A stretch of 64,000 nucleotides of DNA from Monosporascus cannonballus (GCA_004154925.1 QJNS01000013.1:124001-188000); one strand, 5' to 3'; shown: positions 11,684 to 25,849, counted from the first letter of the stretch. The notes: generated by a model from the letters alone, not told the origin. Numbers and translations are program-made.

Positions 11684-14600
11684 GCGAGGTTTTCTAAGAT
11701 GGTTGACTCATGTGTTGCCTACTGTGTCGTTTCAGTGCTGTCTGGGCCAAGACTATTATGGTTTTGGATCATGGATAGGAGATATAGGATACCCTTTGCT
11801 TATTTATTTGTACATGCATCTCTCCATCGTGCTTCGTGGATATCGACACGGCAGCTGCTGGGAGTTTACCCGCTCCCGTAGCTTCCATGTTATCTCTTTT
11901 GATGATACCTAATGACTCCTATTCGCTAGTCTAATTCGGTAGCTTCGAGCAGTGTTGGTACTGGTAGTCAGGACCCTCCCGCCTTAAGCCACCCCCCGTG
12001 CTTCGCCACACGGCAAGGGCTGAAGTCTGTAAGTTGGCCGCCGAAGAGGCACATAAGTATTATGAGCCGCGACACGAACGACATACCTAGTCTTCCCTAT
12101 TAAACAACTGAAGAACTCGTACGAATTTTTCCCCCTAACCACGGCTGACCATGAGCGGCAGTAAGGAATCAAAGGGTTACGGTTGGCATGGCGACGATTC
12201 CTTCGAGGCATGAAAATAAACAAGAAGATCGTCGAGGCGCAACGAACTCTAGTTTTTTTTTGGCCCTAGGGGGTCGGCATCTCATAGTTCCATGGTCGCC
12301 GGGCGTCGTAGGTAGGAGGTCTCGAAGCCGCGCTAAGCTGGATGTTGTTTTGGTGTCGTCTTGTTTGGCTCTTGAATAGGGCAACTGGGGCCGCCGCTAT
12401 CGCCATCACAACACGCTGCTTTGGTGACAAGCGCTGCCAGTGTTATGTATGAATGGTTCTAATTGATCAGCGGGTTGTTCGGCCTCATCGGTGGATTCAC
12501 TTGGGAAATAGGAGGTGGTGGGGGCGCTCTCTGTCGTCGTCATAATGTTCGACGCCATTGGAATCCCGCTATGCCGCTGTCAACAGAACCCCCTGAAGGG
12601 CACGGGGCTTAGTATATCGGTTATTTGACAGACTGGCAGTGAGCGCCTAGAGCAGGGATGCATATTGCTTCTTGGGGCTTCTCGAGCGGTAATCCCCTAT
12701 CATAGCGGAGTGCCTAGATAAGATACTGGATCGATGGCATGGCTAAGCACTCGCTGAAGGCCTAGCGTAGCTTCTCAGGGGGTTGCAGGGGAGGTGGTTC
12801 TTGTCCTGTTCGAAGGGACCTGAAGGCGGGCAGAGGGTGTCGAAAGAGTTCGAAGTCGACTGGCTGTCTACAGAGGTTATATTCTGGTGATCATATATAT
12901 TAAAAAGGTCAGCACGGTAAGCCACTCATTCATCACGTAGAGAGTTGAGACGAGAACGGCAAGGAGCCGCGCTGGTCGAGTTTAAAAGGGAAGCGGGCTA
13001 AGCCTTGTGAGAAAGAAGAACACTCAACATGCTTACGCCGAGGCGCGGAGACACATGTTCATATCAGCGATTATTATACGATTACGTAGATGACTCTCCC
13101 TCTTATGATGCATCACCTGTATTCTTCCCAATAATACTGCATCTTCATAGCCGTCACGACGTCTAGGAAATGACATATTGTGGCCTATGTTAGATTTAAC
13201 CCGTGCCCTAGCCACCACGTCGGAAATGAGAGCTAACCCCCCTGACATAGGCATTCAGTGTTACCACCCAGTAGAGACGCCAGACTACGGAGGCCGCACC
13301 GGAGTCTGAGCAACATAGTCAGGGGTGGCCAAGAAAGGGATAACTTGCCTTTTTCCTCCAAGACGAATAACTTATTGACGTCGCGGATAATACGTTGAAC
13401 CTTGCACGGCCTGCCTTATCTCGGCAGGTATGATGTATGAAAGGAATAGAGCAATCCCCACAATAGAATCCTAGCGCTATATGTGCTTAGAAACTGCCTT
13501 ATTTTGTCTACGACAGCACCTACATGGCTACAGGTTCAAAGGACGGATTACCTTCGGCATCCTATGTCAAAAGGTAGGATGATTCTTGGACCTAGAATAT
13601 AGGAGGTGCTTTGGCGGGATTATCCCGCCCGCCCATCCGGCTCGAGAACGGTAGGTGCAATCCCTGACTTAAATTACATGCTATCTGTACGGCATTATCC
13701 AGCCACGTGTAATATGTCAGCACCCCAGTGCGGACAATGAGCAGCGCAGCTGGATGGGCTTGGGACCTTTACCTTACCCCTATTAGCGGGGGAGCGAGCG
13801 AGAAAGCACATCCTTCGAAGGCGACCAAGAGATTTCCTTGAACAACGATGAACCCCATGCATAGCTTTAGTCGCTTTCGAGCTCGAGGAATTGACAGAAT
13901 TATTCATCAGATTCGCATTCTAGCCCACGGTCTCGACCGGACCTGCGATGCTGGGCCCGATCCGTCGATACAACACCACTCCTCCTAGCTTAGTTACATT
14001 GCACGGCGCTTAAAAAGCGAATAGAATTTCATCAAACCTGAAACAGGAATGTCGGGTTTCCGGCCACGAGCCTTATTTCGACCCCCTTGTGTTTGTGTGC
14101 CACTCTTGTGGACACGCCGAGAAGCCGTCGATGCAACATCAGAAGGGTTATGACCACTAATTGACTACGATGTAGAGGATCTCATTTACCCAGCAACGGA
14201 AAGATTGCATTAACCTACATCGAGGCTGGAGCGGAGTAAATAGAAACACAAGTAGATTCGGCAATTCGATAGGCTACATTTTCTGAGAACCGGCCTTTGG
14301 CGAGTAGGGGCCGGGCTGCTTCAAGTCCTCCGGGCTTACTTGTTACGGTCCAACTTATGGCTGTTCATCTTGCATACGCGTATTTACGCTTTGTTGAGAC
14401 TCACGGGGTGTAGGTCCCGACAGAAATCATCCGGCCTACCCACGGTCCATGCTAGTAGCAGCTGGAGTCTTTGTGGTTGGCCGACTAGCGAGTGACACAA
14501 GCAATAACAGGAACTACTACATCGGCATTGATATTGCAGCTCGTCTCGACGGACACGACGACCATCTCTTTTGCCCAGCCTCCTCAATGTCATCATGACA

Positions 14601-17600
14601 GCATATCAGGGGTAACGGGCTTACTACGTGTCGGGCTGTCCGGAACCTGCCCTAGCAGGCTTACATGGGGTTACACAAACGTGTGGGCGTGTGGGTTCTA
14701 GGTCCATTTTGAGTGATGCCCGACTGTTGGTCATGCCCTTGATTAGACCCAGAGGACCGCGTTGATAGGTGACAGACGGCCTCATGCGCGCTCTGCCCCA
14801 GGAACTACGGGCGCGCAGACGATCGCGGATTGGGGGTTTCAGCCCTAGGATTTAGCTCCAAGTGACGGAGAAGCGCTGGCGATGGCATCATTGGTCTCTT
14901 TGCGGCAAGCCAAACTGCAGGTACTAGACGTATCCGGGGTAGTCGAGTGTATTTGGAGAACCGAGCCAATCATTTCGGAAGTTGAGGCCGGGAACCAAGG
15001 CGGCGTAGCGAGGGAGTGGCGATAGCTACCAAGACTCAGCTCCCTGTCCGAGCCACGAGGTTAAGGAACTCCCGCGTTGCATCGAAGATCCGGGAAAGGG
15101 TTTCCGTGACAGGCTGACTGTTTTGATGAACGAAGGGACGGATATCTGGCCAATGAAAATTTTGATAGCTACAAGGAAGGCATGCTCGATGAAACATGAG
15201 AATCCTTCTCGAGCTCAGCTTATCTGCAGTTGTGTTCTGGAAGCGGGCTCGTTATTATTAGCAGGCAGTTGAACGCAAGACTGCGAGGCACATCCAAGCA
15301 CCCTGACGCATGTTGTAGAATCGGGTGCGATCGGGGTAATGTCCCCTGAAAGGACGTCCAATTTGATATCGAGCAATGCAGGAGGCCGACCAAAACTGGA
15401 AGGGAATCGGGTCTATACGATACATTTACGGCCTAGCAACAATGAATCGTTCTTGGCGACTGACGGGACGGATGAGGTCTAGGACTTTGAGGACTCAATT
15501 TGGCAAGGATGCTCGGTTCTATGTAACGATTGTCCCCAATGGCGACCCTCCCCATCTTACTCTACCCCGTGAGAGACCAGTCGTATGTGCCACGAATCAC
15601 ACTCACTTATTAGTGACTCACTCACTTCCCTAAGAGAGTAACTGGCAACCACCCAAGTGAGCTGAGGGAAAGTTGGGGCTTCGAGGAGGAGCAGATATCG
15701 AAGTTATCTTCCGTCACGTCAGGCATCATCATCATCACCACTGAGGGTTTAATTGCCGAGTTGTTTGCCTCGGGCAGAGAAACGAGGCAACCATATGTTA
15801 TGTGAGATGGTTTGTTCTCGTCTCGTTGTGGCAGTCTCTGATAGACAGACGCTTCCAGGGGGAAGATCTGCAGTTTGTCCCAATTCTTCGGTGAACGGCC
15901 CAAGCAGTTTTTGGGCAGCGGCCCCACAGGCTCACTAAAATGCGGGCTCAGCCATTTCCGGGGTAGCGTCTTTAGCTTCTGAATTCATTTACTGTAAGTA
16001 CCTAGGTAGGTAGGTTCAAGTGCCTACCTCAGTACTCGGTACCTATAGCGCAGTCTACCAATACCCTATGCATACTTACTATCCCAGCTGTAGTGTCCAT
16101 GAATGGCACGGGAATTAAACCGGGTGACCTGAGCCTGCCATATCGTACATTGTACAATACACCTCATGGGATGCCGCGTGTACTCTGCGAAACCTTGGAG
16201 AAAGAGCAATCTGACTACTCATCCCGAGGGTCTTCTTCCAAAAGGCGTTTTGTGGGGAAGATTAAACAACAGAGTTGGTGCCCCTCCCCGCCTTTCTCTC
16301 CCTGTTCACCGTACGAGGGAGTTAGTCCGCAAGGAATTCGAACATTCGCCATTCCGCATTGTAACGGTCTCATTGTGTTCCAGGAATCGCGTAGCATTCT
16401 CGGAAATGGACGTTGTTGGAACACCGCCTGCTGTGCCACAGACTTCGCGTTTTGAACCAACAATACGTAGGCAAAGAGGCGGAGAGATCAACAACCTACT
16501 ACCTCTACGATGTTTCAGACCACACCCCATAGCCGCCAAAAATCGATTTTACTACCATCCACCAGTCCGGTCCCCATTGGCCACATGACCGAATGGGAGC
16601 CGTACCCGACGCTAGATGGGTGGTGGGGCCCAAAGTGTGTTGGTGGTATTGGGGGAAAAGGACCACAGTTATATGGCATGCCAACTCGAAGTCCCGGGTA
16701 CCTCCGCTTCTGTAGTCCGCGTTGGTAATGCCTTATCAGTGGTGGCTATGTCCTGAGACCCTCCCCGCCCCCCGGCGAAGGGTAAGTGGCGCCTCGAGAC
16801 AGCCCATTATTGACCAGACACGATGCCCTGGATCTTCCGTGGGCCCTGGTTCCTCGATCTACCAAACGAGAGGCCCTAAGTGGCCTGGATGCGAAGCAAT
16901 ACTACACAGGCTGCTAGGACAACACTCAAGTCGGGCGAACGGTCAGAAGTGCCTTGCGATTGATAAATTGCTAGAGACAAATCGAGTGTCCCATGCAGAA
17001 AGAAAAAGGGCCCCAGAGTTGCCTCAAAGTCAACCGAATCTGCGATACACATTAGCCGCTTCGAACTGGGACACAGAAACCGTTATGCCGATGGTGTGTT
17101 CCCCATTGAAAGTCTTGAGGATGTCTGCCTAAGCTAGGCTGCCCAAGACTCTGTCGAGTGTCGAGCGCCTTGTGCTACGCCTAGATTCAAGTGTTGAAAA
17201 GCCTCCACGGCTTTCTGCGCGACGGAGTATCACTTGCTCTTCCTCGCCTTTACACGTATAGGCTTGCCAGACAACGCCTAACCCTGCTCCAAGTGGACGC
17301 GGTGACTGGGAAAGCGCCTACGGCTGTGTCAACTGATTCTAGTGCGAGTCATTCTTGCGGTTATTCCCGCGTACCATACTTCGTCTGCCCAGAGACCTAA
17401 TGAGTGTTGGTTGTTAGGAGGAGCGCGGACCATACTGGTTCGCGCACCACAACATGGGGTACCGAGTACCTTCGACTATCAACAGCCAAGCAGCGGGACA
17501 GGAAGACTGTGGGACCAACACCAGGGGTTTACATACATGTTCATGGCGCTAGGTGCTGGCAAAGTCAGATCTTGGAGTGGAAAGCAATAGTAACATGGGC

Positions 17601-18133
17601 GCAATCTTCAGCCCACTCTCCATCCTGCCTTGGCGTGCTGTTTATACACATCTACGTCGGGGGAAATAGAAGTACGTTGGTACAAATGTGCGGCTCTGTG
17701 TGGACCCTCCTCGAGACTGAAGGAAATCAGGAAGGCCAAGGTGCGCGTCTGACCCCAGCGTGGAGAGTGAGCAATAGTTAAGTCGCCTGTCGTCTATTTA
17801 TCTATATTACGTTAAGCAAGATGCTCCATGCTCGTTGCTTTGCCACCCTGTTGCCTGCAAGGTGCACTTCCATTGCCGAAGACCTCTTCATAACATCCTA
17901 TTCACTCCATATTATCAAGACTCAGATCACCGCACAGGCCTCGCCATCCTACTCTCATCACAACCGCCCGCCCCTTTTAGAGCCAACTTGACCCTATACT
18001 CGGCCCAGCAACAGCTTATTCTGGAATCCCACCCCTCATGTACTGGCGTTGAAGTTTGCCGGTCATCTGATATACGACACCCACCGAGTTCTCGACCTAA
18101 TCCTTAAGGCTATTTACCTAGGACCGGCCATCA
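11684..18133. other. Gene-free stretch of ordinary composition
   Basis: About 6.4 kb without an open frame longer than about 140 codons and without a recognisable protein, RNA gene or transposon. Overlapping frames such as 16093-16588 switch strand and phase and look random. Near 15995-16060 there are several CCTAGGTAGGTAGGT and CTACC copies. The last few hundred bases should include the promoter and leader of the gene at 18134. The stretch is not RIP-like. Confidence 0.5.
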
Positions 18134-19933
18134 ATGCCCACCCAGCGACAGATCGAGAGAATGGACTTCCAGCACTGCACTTATCCGGAATCGCTACAAG
18201 TCCAAGAACACATGGATTGCACCACGATGGGCGCTGCTGGTGAACTTTCATTTGCCCCTGGCCTCAAGGCTCCCATGTCTCCGCCACACAACATGGATCC
18301 CTGTGATCCTCCGCAGATACAGCGTTTTCTCGCCGACAACTGCGGTTCTACATACTTTGGATACCGTGAGATCGACTCTAAAGTCCAGGGGCCTCTGACC
18401 GCAGAACCTGACGTGGTAGCTCCGATTCCTTCGGCTACGCATCATCGCTACAGCTCACCGTCGTTCACTTACCCATCATCGACGTGTAGCAGTGCTCTAA
18501 GTCCCTCTATGGACAACGATTACTCGCAGGCTCACTCACCTCCAACGCCGGCGGACACGACGCTGTGGCCGCCGGTTTCCAGTCAATACGAGACTTGGGG
18601 TTCGCACGGCCAGCTTTACCAGTATACTGGTCTCGCAGATGATTGCGTGAAGCCGTTGGATGTGAACCCTTACCAGGAGAACCCACATGGGCTCTACGAA
18701 GACAACAGCGCAAGGCCGAGCTTGCTCCTCAGAGGTATTAGCATGTCAAGTGACGCTAGCAATCCCAATCCAGACGAATGGAATCAATCCGAAGCAAACC
18801 AATTGCCACGACAAATGAGTCCAGAGGCGCTGTCTCCAGCGATAAAGGAAGAAATATTTATCCCAGAAGCTAGCGGTGTCTATCCGCCGATCGATATGGA
18901 CGATGGTCCTTTATCCACAGATGAAATGGAACCCCCAAGCGCGAAGATTGAAGACGAAGACGACGAATACCAGCCGAATAAGAGGCACAAGCGACCTACT
19001 CCACGCGCAAGCCGGAATAGTAAGGCCCAGAAACGCTCAAACACTTCCCACAACACGTCGCACGCGAAGCGAATCAAGACCGAACTAGGTGATTCTCTCG
19101 GCAACGTCAATATCTCCAAAGTTTCACTTAAAGGGGCAAAGAGGAGCTTTCCTTGCAGCGAATGTCCCGATATCGCATTTAAAGATGAGAATGGTCTTCA
19201 GAAACATATCAAGACGCAACACACACGACCGTTCATCTGCGTCTTCCATTTTGCTGGCTGCAAATCCACGTTCGCTAGTAAGAACGAATGGAAGCGGCAT
19301 TGTTCCTCCCAGCATCTGCTCCTGAATTACTGGTTGTGCCAGCAGGACCAATGTGCGAAAGTCGCCAACGGTCCTCATACGTTAAGCGGGTCATGGCAAG
19401 ACCCGCGCAGTGCCTGTTACGACCGCCGCGAATGCGCGCCGCCCCTCCCCAACGGCGCCATCTTCAACCGCAAAGACCTATATACCCAACATCTCCGTCG
19501 AATGCACGTCCCTCCGAACGTCAAGAAGCAGGTCAAGCAGAAGAAGCAGGTGCCTGAATGGGAAGACAGCGTCCGCTCATATCAGGAGGCAGCTCACCGC
19601 ATCCGCTGTCATCTCCCTACTTACATGGACTGCCCCGCGCCTGGCTGCAAAGTTAAATTCGAGGGTGCGAATGCCTGGGACGAGCGGATGGAGCATGTCG
19701 CGAAACACCTCGACAAAGCTGGTCTCGGCGTGGAATCCCCCATCTCATTCGGTGGGGACCACGATAGTACACTCATCGAATGGGCAACGCGCCCCGATGT
19801 GTCCATCATCGGGAGGGACGGAAAAGGGAGATGGGAGTTGCACAACCCCCTGAAGCCCGCCGGCAGCAGCCAGAGAAAGGGAATGCCGCCGGACGAAGAC
19901 GAGGACGCCGAGGGCGAGGAATTTCACGAATGA
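18134..19933 (+). CDS. C2H2 zinc-finger protein, putative transcription factor
   Basis: A single exon encoding 599 aa. The first 270 residues are Ser/Pro/Thr-rich and look like an activation or disordered region. An acidic patch (EDEDDEYQ) is followed by a basic stretch (NKRHKRP, KAQKR) near residues 275-315, likely a nuclear localisation signal. Fingers lie at about 341-400: C..C with H.KTQH, then C....C with SKNEWKRH..SQH. A looser Cys/His region follows to about 460, with a last C....C..H...H near 500-525 and an acidic tail. The SKN-E-WKRH-SQH signature is shared with the 8915 gene. An in-frame ATG nine codons downstream (18161) is an alternative start. Role and targets are unknown. Confidence 0.85.
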   Translation: MPTQRQIERMDFQHCTYPESLQVQEHMDCTTMGAAGELSFAPGLKAPMSPPHNMDPCDPPQIQRFLADNCGSTYFGYREIDSKVQGPLTAEPDVVAPIPSATHHRYSSPSFTYPSSTCSSALSPSMDNDYSQAHSPPTPADTTLWPPVSSQYETWGSHGQLYQYTGLADDCVKPLDVNPYQENPHGLYEDNSARPSLLLRGISMSSDASNPNPDEWNQSEANQLPRQMSPEALSPAIKEEIFIPEASGVYPPIDMDDGPLSTDEMEPPSAKIEDEDDEYQPNKRHKRPTPRASRNSKAQKRSNTSHNTSHAKRIKTELGDSLGNVNISKVSLKGAKRSFPCSECPDIAFKDENGLQKHIKTQHTRPFICVFHFAGCKSTFASKNEWKRHCSSQHLLLNYWLCQQDQCAKVANGPHTLSGSWQDPRSACYDRRECAPPLPNGAIFNRKDLYTQHLRRMHVPPNVKKQVKQKKQVPEWEDSVRSYQEAAHRIRCHLPTYMDCPAPGCKVKFEGANAWDERMEHVAKHLDKAGLGVESPISFGGDHDSTLIEWATRPDVSIIGRDGKGRWELHNPLKPAGSSQRKGMPPDEDEDAEGEEFHE

Positions 19934-22900
19934 GGGGAACTTTGTGCTTATTGCTGTTCATCTCCTAAGGGCGAAGTAATGGTTTCCATTATCACTCTCC
20001 TTCAGCTGTCATGAAGGCTCGCGCAAATACTACGCACTGCCTAGATCTCGTATACTTGTTTTGGAGGATGTTGCCCATGCCCCTGTACGAGAACGAGTTT
20101 GTAATATGTACTTGTATTTATGTCATCACATTATTTGTTAATCGGCGAGGAGGAAGATTCTGGAACGCTTGTAATGCCATGAACTGGTAATACTTCACGA
20201 CGGTCACGATCTCACGACTTTGATTACATCCGCAGCATACCCGTTCCGTTAGATATAATTTTCAATACTATTTCAGTGCATGAAGACTTCAAGCTCGCCT
20301 CGTTCTGGCCCCACGAACCAGACATGATACGCGAAGACTAGGGCTCAGAGAAAAGGGATATGCCTCGACGTCAACGGGACAGGCCATTGCAGTCATCGCA
20401 CGCAAGGCGCTTTTCGCCCCGGCTAGATAGAGTTCTCACCATTCGAATCTGCCGAGCGAGGTCGCGGTTTGTCCCACCCGTTCTAGAATTAGAAGCAATC
20501 ACACACATACGCCGGGCCACATTGTCAGCGAACGACTCTACATGGTGATAGGCATTTTGGGGGCCCCGTCTTTCCTCACTTGGATCTTATCCTCACCCGT
20601 GGCTGATCTTTCGACGTACTACCTACGTTGTGTAGGTATGTGCTCCGTTTTACCACCACAGCCCCCGGAAATAAGTAGTGGTTGCCCTTTTCTGTGCGAC
20701 TTTGCCTGGGGCCGATCTTTGTGCAGCTGCTTCGCCCCCGCTTGACGGCGTCCGACGCTAGGTCGCTTGTGGCACGCCCAGCCCGCCTTATGGCGCTTGT
20801 TTGACGCCCTTTTACCAGGGGAAATGGCGGAGCGAGTCCCTACAGACAGCTGCAGGTGCCTTCCAATCGAGGGTCAGTCGCTATACGTTACCACCCAACC
20901 ACGACATAGGCCCCCTCCGCCCTCCAAAACTGCCCTTCGCGATCCGACACTGCAACCCAGCTATCCTCCTTGCCCCCCCCAGCCCCCTTGTCAGCCTATC
21001 AATCCTGACCTAACTATCCGTTTCTGGAAGCTAAATTGTGCGTTTTCCCATTCTATATTTGACTGGGTGACGGTCTACTTATGTAGATAGGTAGCTTATA
21101 TCCCGTCTCCCGTCTCCCGTTATGTCTGTTGATTGGGGGGTACTCGATCCGGGCTTCGCTCCAGAGGGTACTATTGCTCCGCCTCTTAACCGCTTCCCCA
21201 CTTGTACGGTCCCGAGGGTCCATGAACCGCTAGAGAAATCTGTAGCCGGCGTCTTATCTCTACACGGAGGATCGACAACTAGGGTGGCCGAATCCGGCGC
21301 CATCCCGCGAGGAGAAGGGGAGCTTGGGGATCTGCACCTACGGCTGGAGGCTGTTGCGTAGGTACCTCATCGGTCTCTCTCCCACTTGCACGCTTGGAGT
21401 CCTTCGCCCTAAAACGAACCCGGTGAGGTTTCTGGTCTAGGCGCTAAATACGACGGCCCAGATTGGGCAGTTAAACGCGGGGACTTTTAGCTGGATAACA
21501 AGGCGTAGACCTGGGGGGCACTAATCGATCGGACGCCCCCGATGAGACCACCCCCGGAGCCAACAAAGCCCATGGACTCGCTGCATCTGTCTGGCTAGGT
21601 CTCGTTCCGCGGAGAAGCTTATCAATGACTAAAACATCGACTGCTGCCATGCGGCGCAGCGCTTTAAGCGAGTCGGAGGCGATACGACGGTGTTAATAGC
21701 CAGCGGTCCGCCATGGCGTACCAGGGCCACGGCAGCCAGGGACCAAAAGCAAAACACGATGTCGCACGTCGAGGCGGCTGCTGGGGTCTCAGGTAGTCGT
21801 TACAAAGGGAGTACCGGATGGTCGAGAGGGCACAGCCCTACTGTGTCACAATCACCGCCGTTTCAACCGCTACGTTGGTGCCGCAGGACGGGAGGGATCG
21901 GCCGATCGTCCGCCCCCCCGGAGTTGCCGATCAGATTCCAAATATGCGGTTGGTAGGAACCGCGCCATTTCTTTGAGAAAGCAGGAACGTGGCGTGTGTA
22001 ATTTACCATGTCGTTTTCTCGTTGATCCCGCTTGGCAGGGAGGACCATGACGGGGCCAATGTGGTGACATTCACTATGCCGTCCATCCGGATGTTTGGGA
22101 GGGGAATGAGCCGCTGTTGAGAAGGGTGTCCCGTATATGGGGTGGTCGCAACCGCTGATCAAATTTACGCTAGTGTACGAAAGCGCTCGTCGATGATTGC
22201 GTATGATATGTTGATGTTGTCGGACCTCACCTCCGGCATGGCAACCTTCGGGTTGGCACAGGAAGACACCCCTGCATCGTTAGCAAGTCCTGCCGGAGTT
22301 TCCCTGTCTCCCACAGCACCGCAACTCCCACGAGTCTTTTTGGTGTTTGGCGAATGTTGCGAGCCTTCGACATAGAGTCGTTGGCCAGCAACATCGTCAC
22401 CCCCACGCATCTCCGCCAGTGTCAACTCCTCCATAAGCTGCCCCTTTCCAGAGCCAGCACCTCACAATGCAGGGCAGAATAATTCACGAGTTATCACTTT
22501 ACTTGAGCCTCGCGGCGACATGATCGAGCCCAAGAGTAAGCACTAGATTACATAGGTATTTCTTATTCACCACTTATCCAAATCCGGGTCGATGAATTTC
22601 CCCACCCAAACTCCCAGGAGAACTTCTCTTACATAAATCCCGTTATATAATCCATATCATTACAGTGGGAAGCGGAATACTAACTATACGTGTCTGCAGT
22701 GCTCAAATACCAGCGCATATGGCCGCTAACCCTGCTCGCGAACCCACCGGGTTCCTATCGGCCTCAGAACCACCCGCCGCCTCTACCGCATTCCCTCGGG
22801 GAGAGGGCATGAAGGGATGCGCCGACCTGGCCTAAGCGGTTGTTGCTTGGCTCAGGCATGTGCGCTGGTGTACCATTCCGTGTTCGCTGACACCTCGAAG

Positions 22901-24349
22901 GGTGCTCACATACACACGTCTCCTCGTCGTGCCAAATTCCAAGAAGTGACCGGAAAGGCCCTCGGCGACTAGGTTCTTGTGGTTAGGGCAATGAACGATA
23001 GGCATTCCCATGTCGTTTACGAATAGACGACCTAGCGCTCAGTTCCATAATCACGGTGCTGCCATGTAGTCCATCCTCGTCCCTTATATTTACCATGCAG
23101 TGGTGAATTTGAAGCCACCTCTATCTTGCTAAGTCCCTGCCCACCACTTTCCAGTGACTACAACGCTAAAATTCTCTCCCTGAGTGTAAAGTGGGATTCT
23201 CGTGTATCTTAACAACGTCATCGACGCATCTAGCTTGAGATAGACCATTTATGGCTATTCCTATTCTAAAATCAAACTTAAAGCCTGGTGGTAGTTACCG
23301 TGCCGCAGACACTCGAGAGACTCCTTGACGGATCTACCCCTATTTGCGCTATTGACCTACTCGAGACACATGATTCTATACCACATGCTCACTCGGTATC
23401 CATGCGATATGCGATCTCCCCACGGAGGTCTCGTGCTGAATGAAATAGGCGGCTGTGGTTCACCAGTCAGAAAGGTTTAAATTATAGGGCCATTTACGAG
23501 GAGCATCTCCTCCGCCGCGGTCCACGTCCGCCAGCTCCGCTCTCCTAGCGATAGCGACCTCTAGTTTCTAATTGGTGTGGTAGGGGAAGAGAGGGAGTTT
23601 CTAAGTACACCATACGCTTGGAGAGGGAGAACGCCGGCTAGCTGACAGGTTGATGGGTGATGGCTGCATAGAAAAGGGGCTCCGCTGGCTGGCGGTCAGG
23701 CGGAGCATAGACGACAAATCAAAAGGACGCTGATGGGCAATGAGGCTTTGAGGCCGCCTTATATGCTCATGATTAGGCCTAGTACTTCATAGCCTACCGG
23801 GTGAACAGGGTCAGGGTCCGTTTTTGTCAGCCTAGATTGTTGGAAACTTGGGGGCGGCCCAACCCCTGAACCCCGACCGCGGGAAACTCTATTACATCTA
23901 ATAACTGTACAATCCACAGTGGCCAATGGCTCTTCTTGGTGGCGTCCGGGGCTTGGTCCAGAGCTTAGTTCTCCCACATTCAATCGAGTTAATCACTTGG
24001 AGCGGCTTGACGCGAACAATGTCATCTTAAGTAGGCAAGTACAGCAGTCAATTCATAATAGAGAGGGGGCACTATCGTACATACGAGCCTAAGTAAGCCC
24101 AGCGCATAAATACGATGACAACCGGGGGTGCTAGTTCCCCTAAGCCTCACGTGAAACCAAAACTGCTCGCAGAGCAAACCACAAACCAAACATCCCCTTC
24201 CGAACGAACTGCCCCTAAGCAGCAGCTATCGCCCGGAGGCGACATCCTCTTGCACTCACGTCCGAGGCTCCCGGTTTCACGCCCGCAGTCACCTACGTTT
24301 GCAGCTGGGAGAAGGGATCCGCCGGGTCGGTGCGGGCCGTTACCCAGGT

Positions 24350-24716
24350 ACCCCTGAAGAGCGCCGTAGCCGGGGTCGATCCTCCTGAGATCTCGTCTCA
24401 GCATAGCCTTATCCGGCGGAGAAGACGTCCTCAGCGGGTAGGACTCGGCGATCTCCCTCCCCGCTGTGGAGGGCATGAAGCGAATCAGAATGCCATGGTG
24501 GATGAATAATCTGACGTTCTCGTACCCGTCCGGGCTGTGCTGCGCAGGCTGACCAGAACGCCGGATGCCGGCGATGAAGTCGCCGGGTCCGAGCTCGCCC
24601 GCGAGCGTCACGTTGGGCGTCGTGCGTTTTTGCTTCCTGTATGTTTTTGAATCCGGTGCAAATGCCAAGCATGGGCCGACTGTCTCAAAAGAGTTACCGG
24701 GCCACCAGAAACTCAC
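24350..24716 (-). other. Possible exon or gene fragment, not recognised
   Basis: A minus-strand frame open from 24716 has high G/C at third positions and a protein-like composition over roughly 24350-24640 (for example GELGPGDFIAGIRRSG and NVRLFIHHGILIRF). A CATACAG acceptor-like site precedes this stretch and a GGGTACC sequence follows it. No start, partner exon or family could be assigned. It could be a chance frame. Confidence 0.25.
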
Positions 24717-25849
24717 GTGAGGTCTGAGGGGGGTGCCTCTAGTTCTTCCGCTACCGATTCCCCCCGGTTCAAGCGAGGGAGGGCCCGGAATGGGTTCATC
24801 CCCAGCCGCTCATATTATTTTGTTTACGTATACGTGGTACAGTGAGGATGACAGGTACCGGGGACTCGCCTGTCTCGAACGGCGTGCGCCATTAGATTTA
24901 GTCCAGCTTGTGCTGCAGTTGACGTATCATGGAGTTGCGCTATTGATGGGGTATACGGCTGTGCTGTTGGATCATGCGCTTGTGTTGTTGATTCGTAGAA
25001 TGATGGGAACGGAGATCGCCATCCGAATAGGTCCACCCTTTGCACTGTTGCTGGATTAAGTAGTTGTGCCGATTATTCAATCTGACCTGTCGATGTCTCG
25101 GCAGTGGATGTGCTGGCATCTTATCCACCCCTGTCGTAGCTGCCAGCTGAGCTCGGGTCGTGGTCAGAGTCTCCTTTCCTGCGCGTTCTTTGCCCTAATA
25201 CGGCTCGGATATTATGAGTCGGCTGCTGCTAAGCTCGTGGATGACAAGCAAAGGCTTGACTCCCCTTCGGAGTTCTGGAAGGAATGTCATGGAATGAGAA
25301 GACGATGGCGGATGTCGATGATGGTATAGGAATAATACGGAAGCGCCCCTGGGACCTGGCCCTTACGACGTATGTATAACTTTGCAGTCAGCGAACTACC
25401 CAAGTTATTCACAGCTTTGAAGCCTTCATGAGTATGTGATCAGCGGGAAACGCTCGTCGGTTAATCAACGGCTAGGGCGAAACGCACCCCCTATCCCACG
25501 AATGTGTTATCCGCAATAGTCGGTGATTCAGTGGCTGCAGTGCCTGGCACCCCATGGTGAATCACACTTACCCCACGCATGTGATGCCACTCTTGCCAAG
25601 ACCCCTCCCGGTTTTCAGTTTCAGGCCTGACGGATTTCAGCAAACAGGTGTCAATGCCGAAGACTGATTCCTTTATCAGATCATTATCAAGTGAATGGCC
25701 TCCCGGGCACAGAACTATCAAGCATTAGGACAGGAGACATCAGGTGTAGCAGAGGATATATCCAGCATATGATGGAGATACCAAGCCCCATGAAAGGAAT
25801 GTCGATGATATGACGAGAAAATATCAAGCACAGAAATGAAAACATCAAA

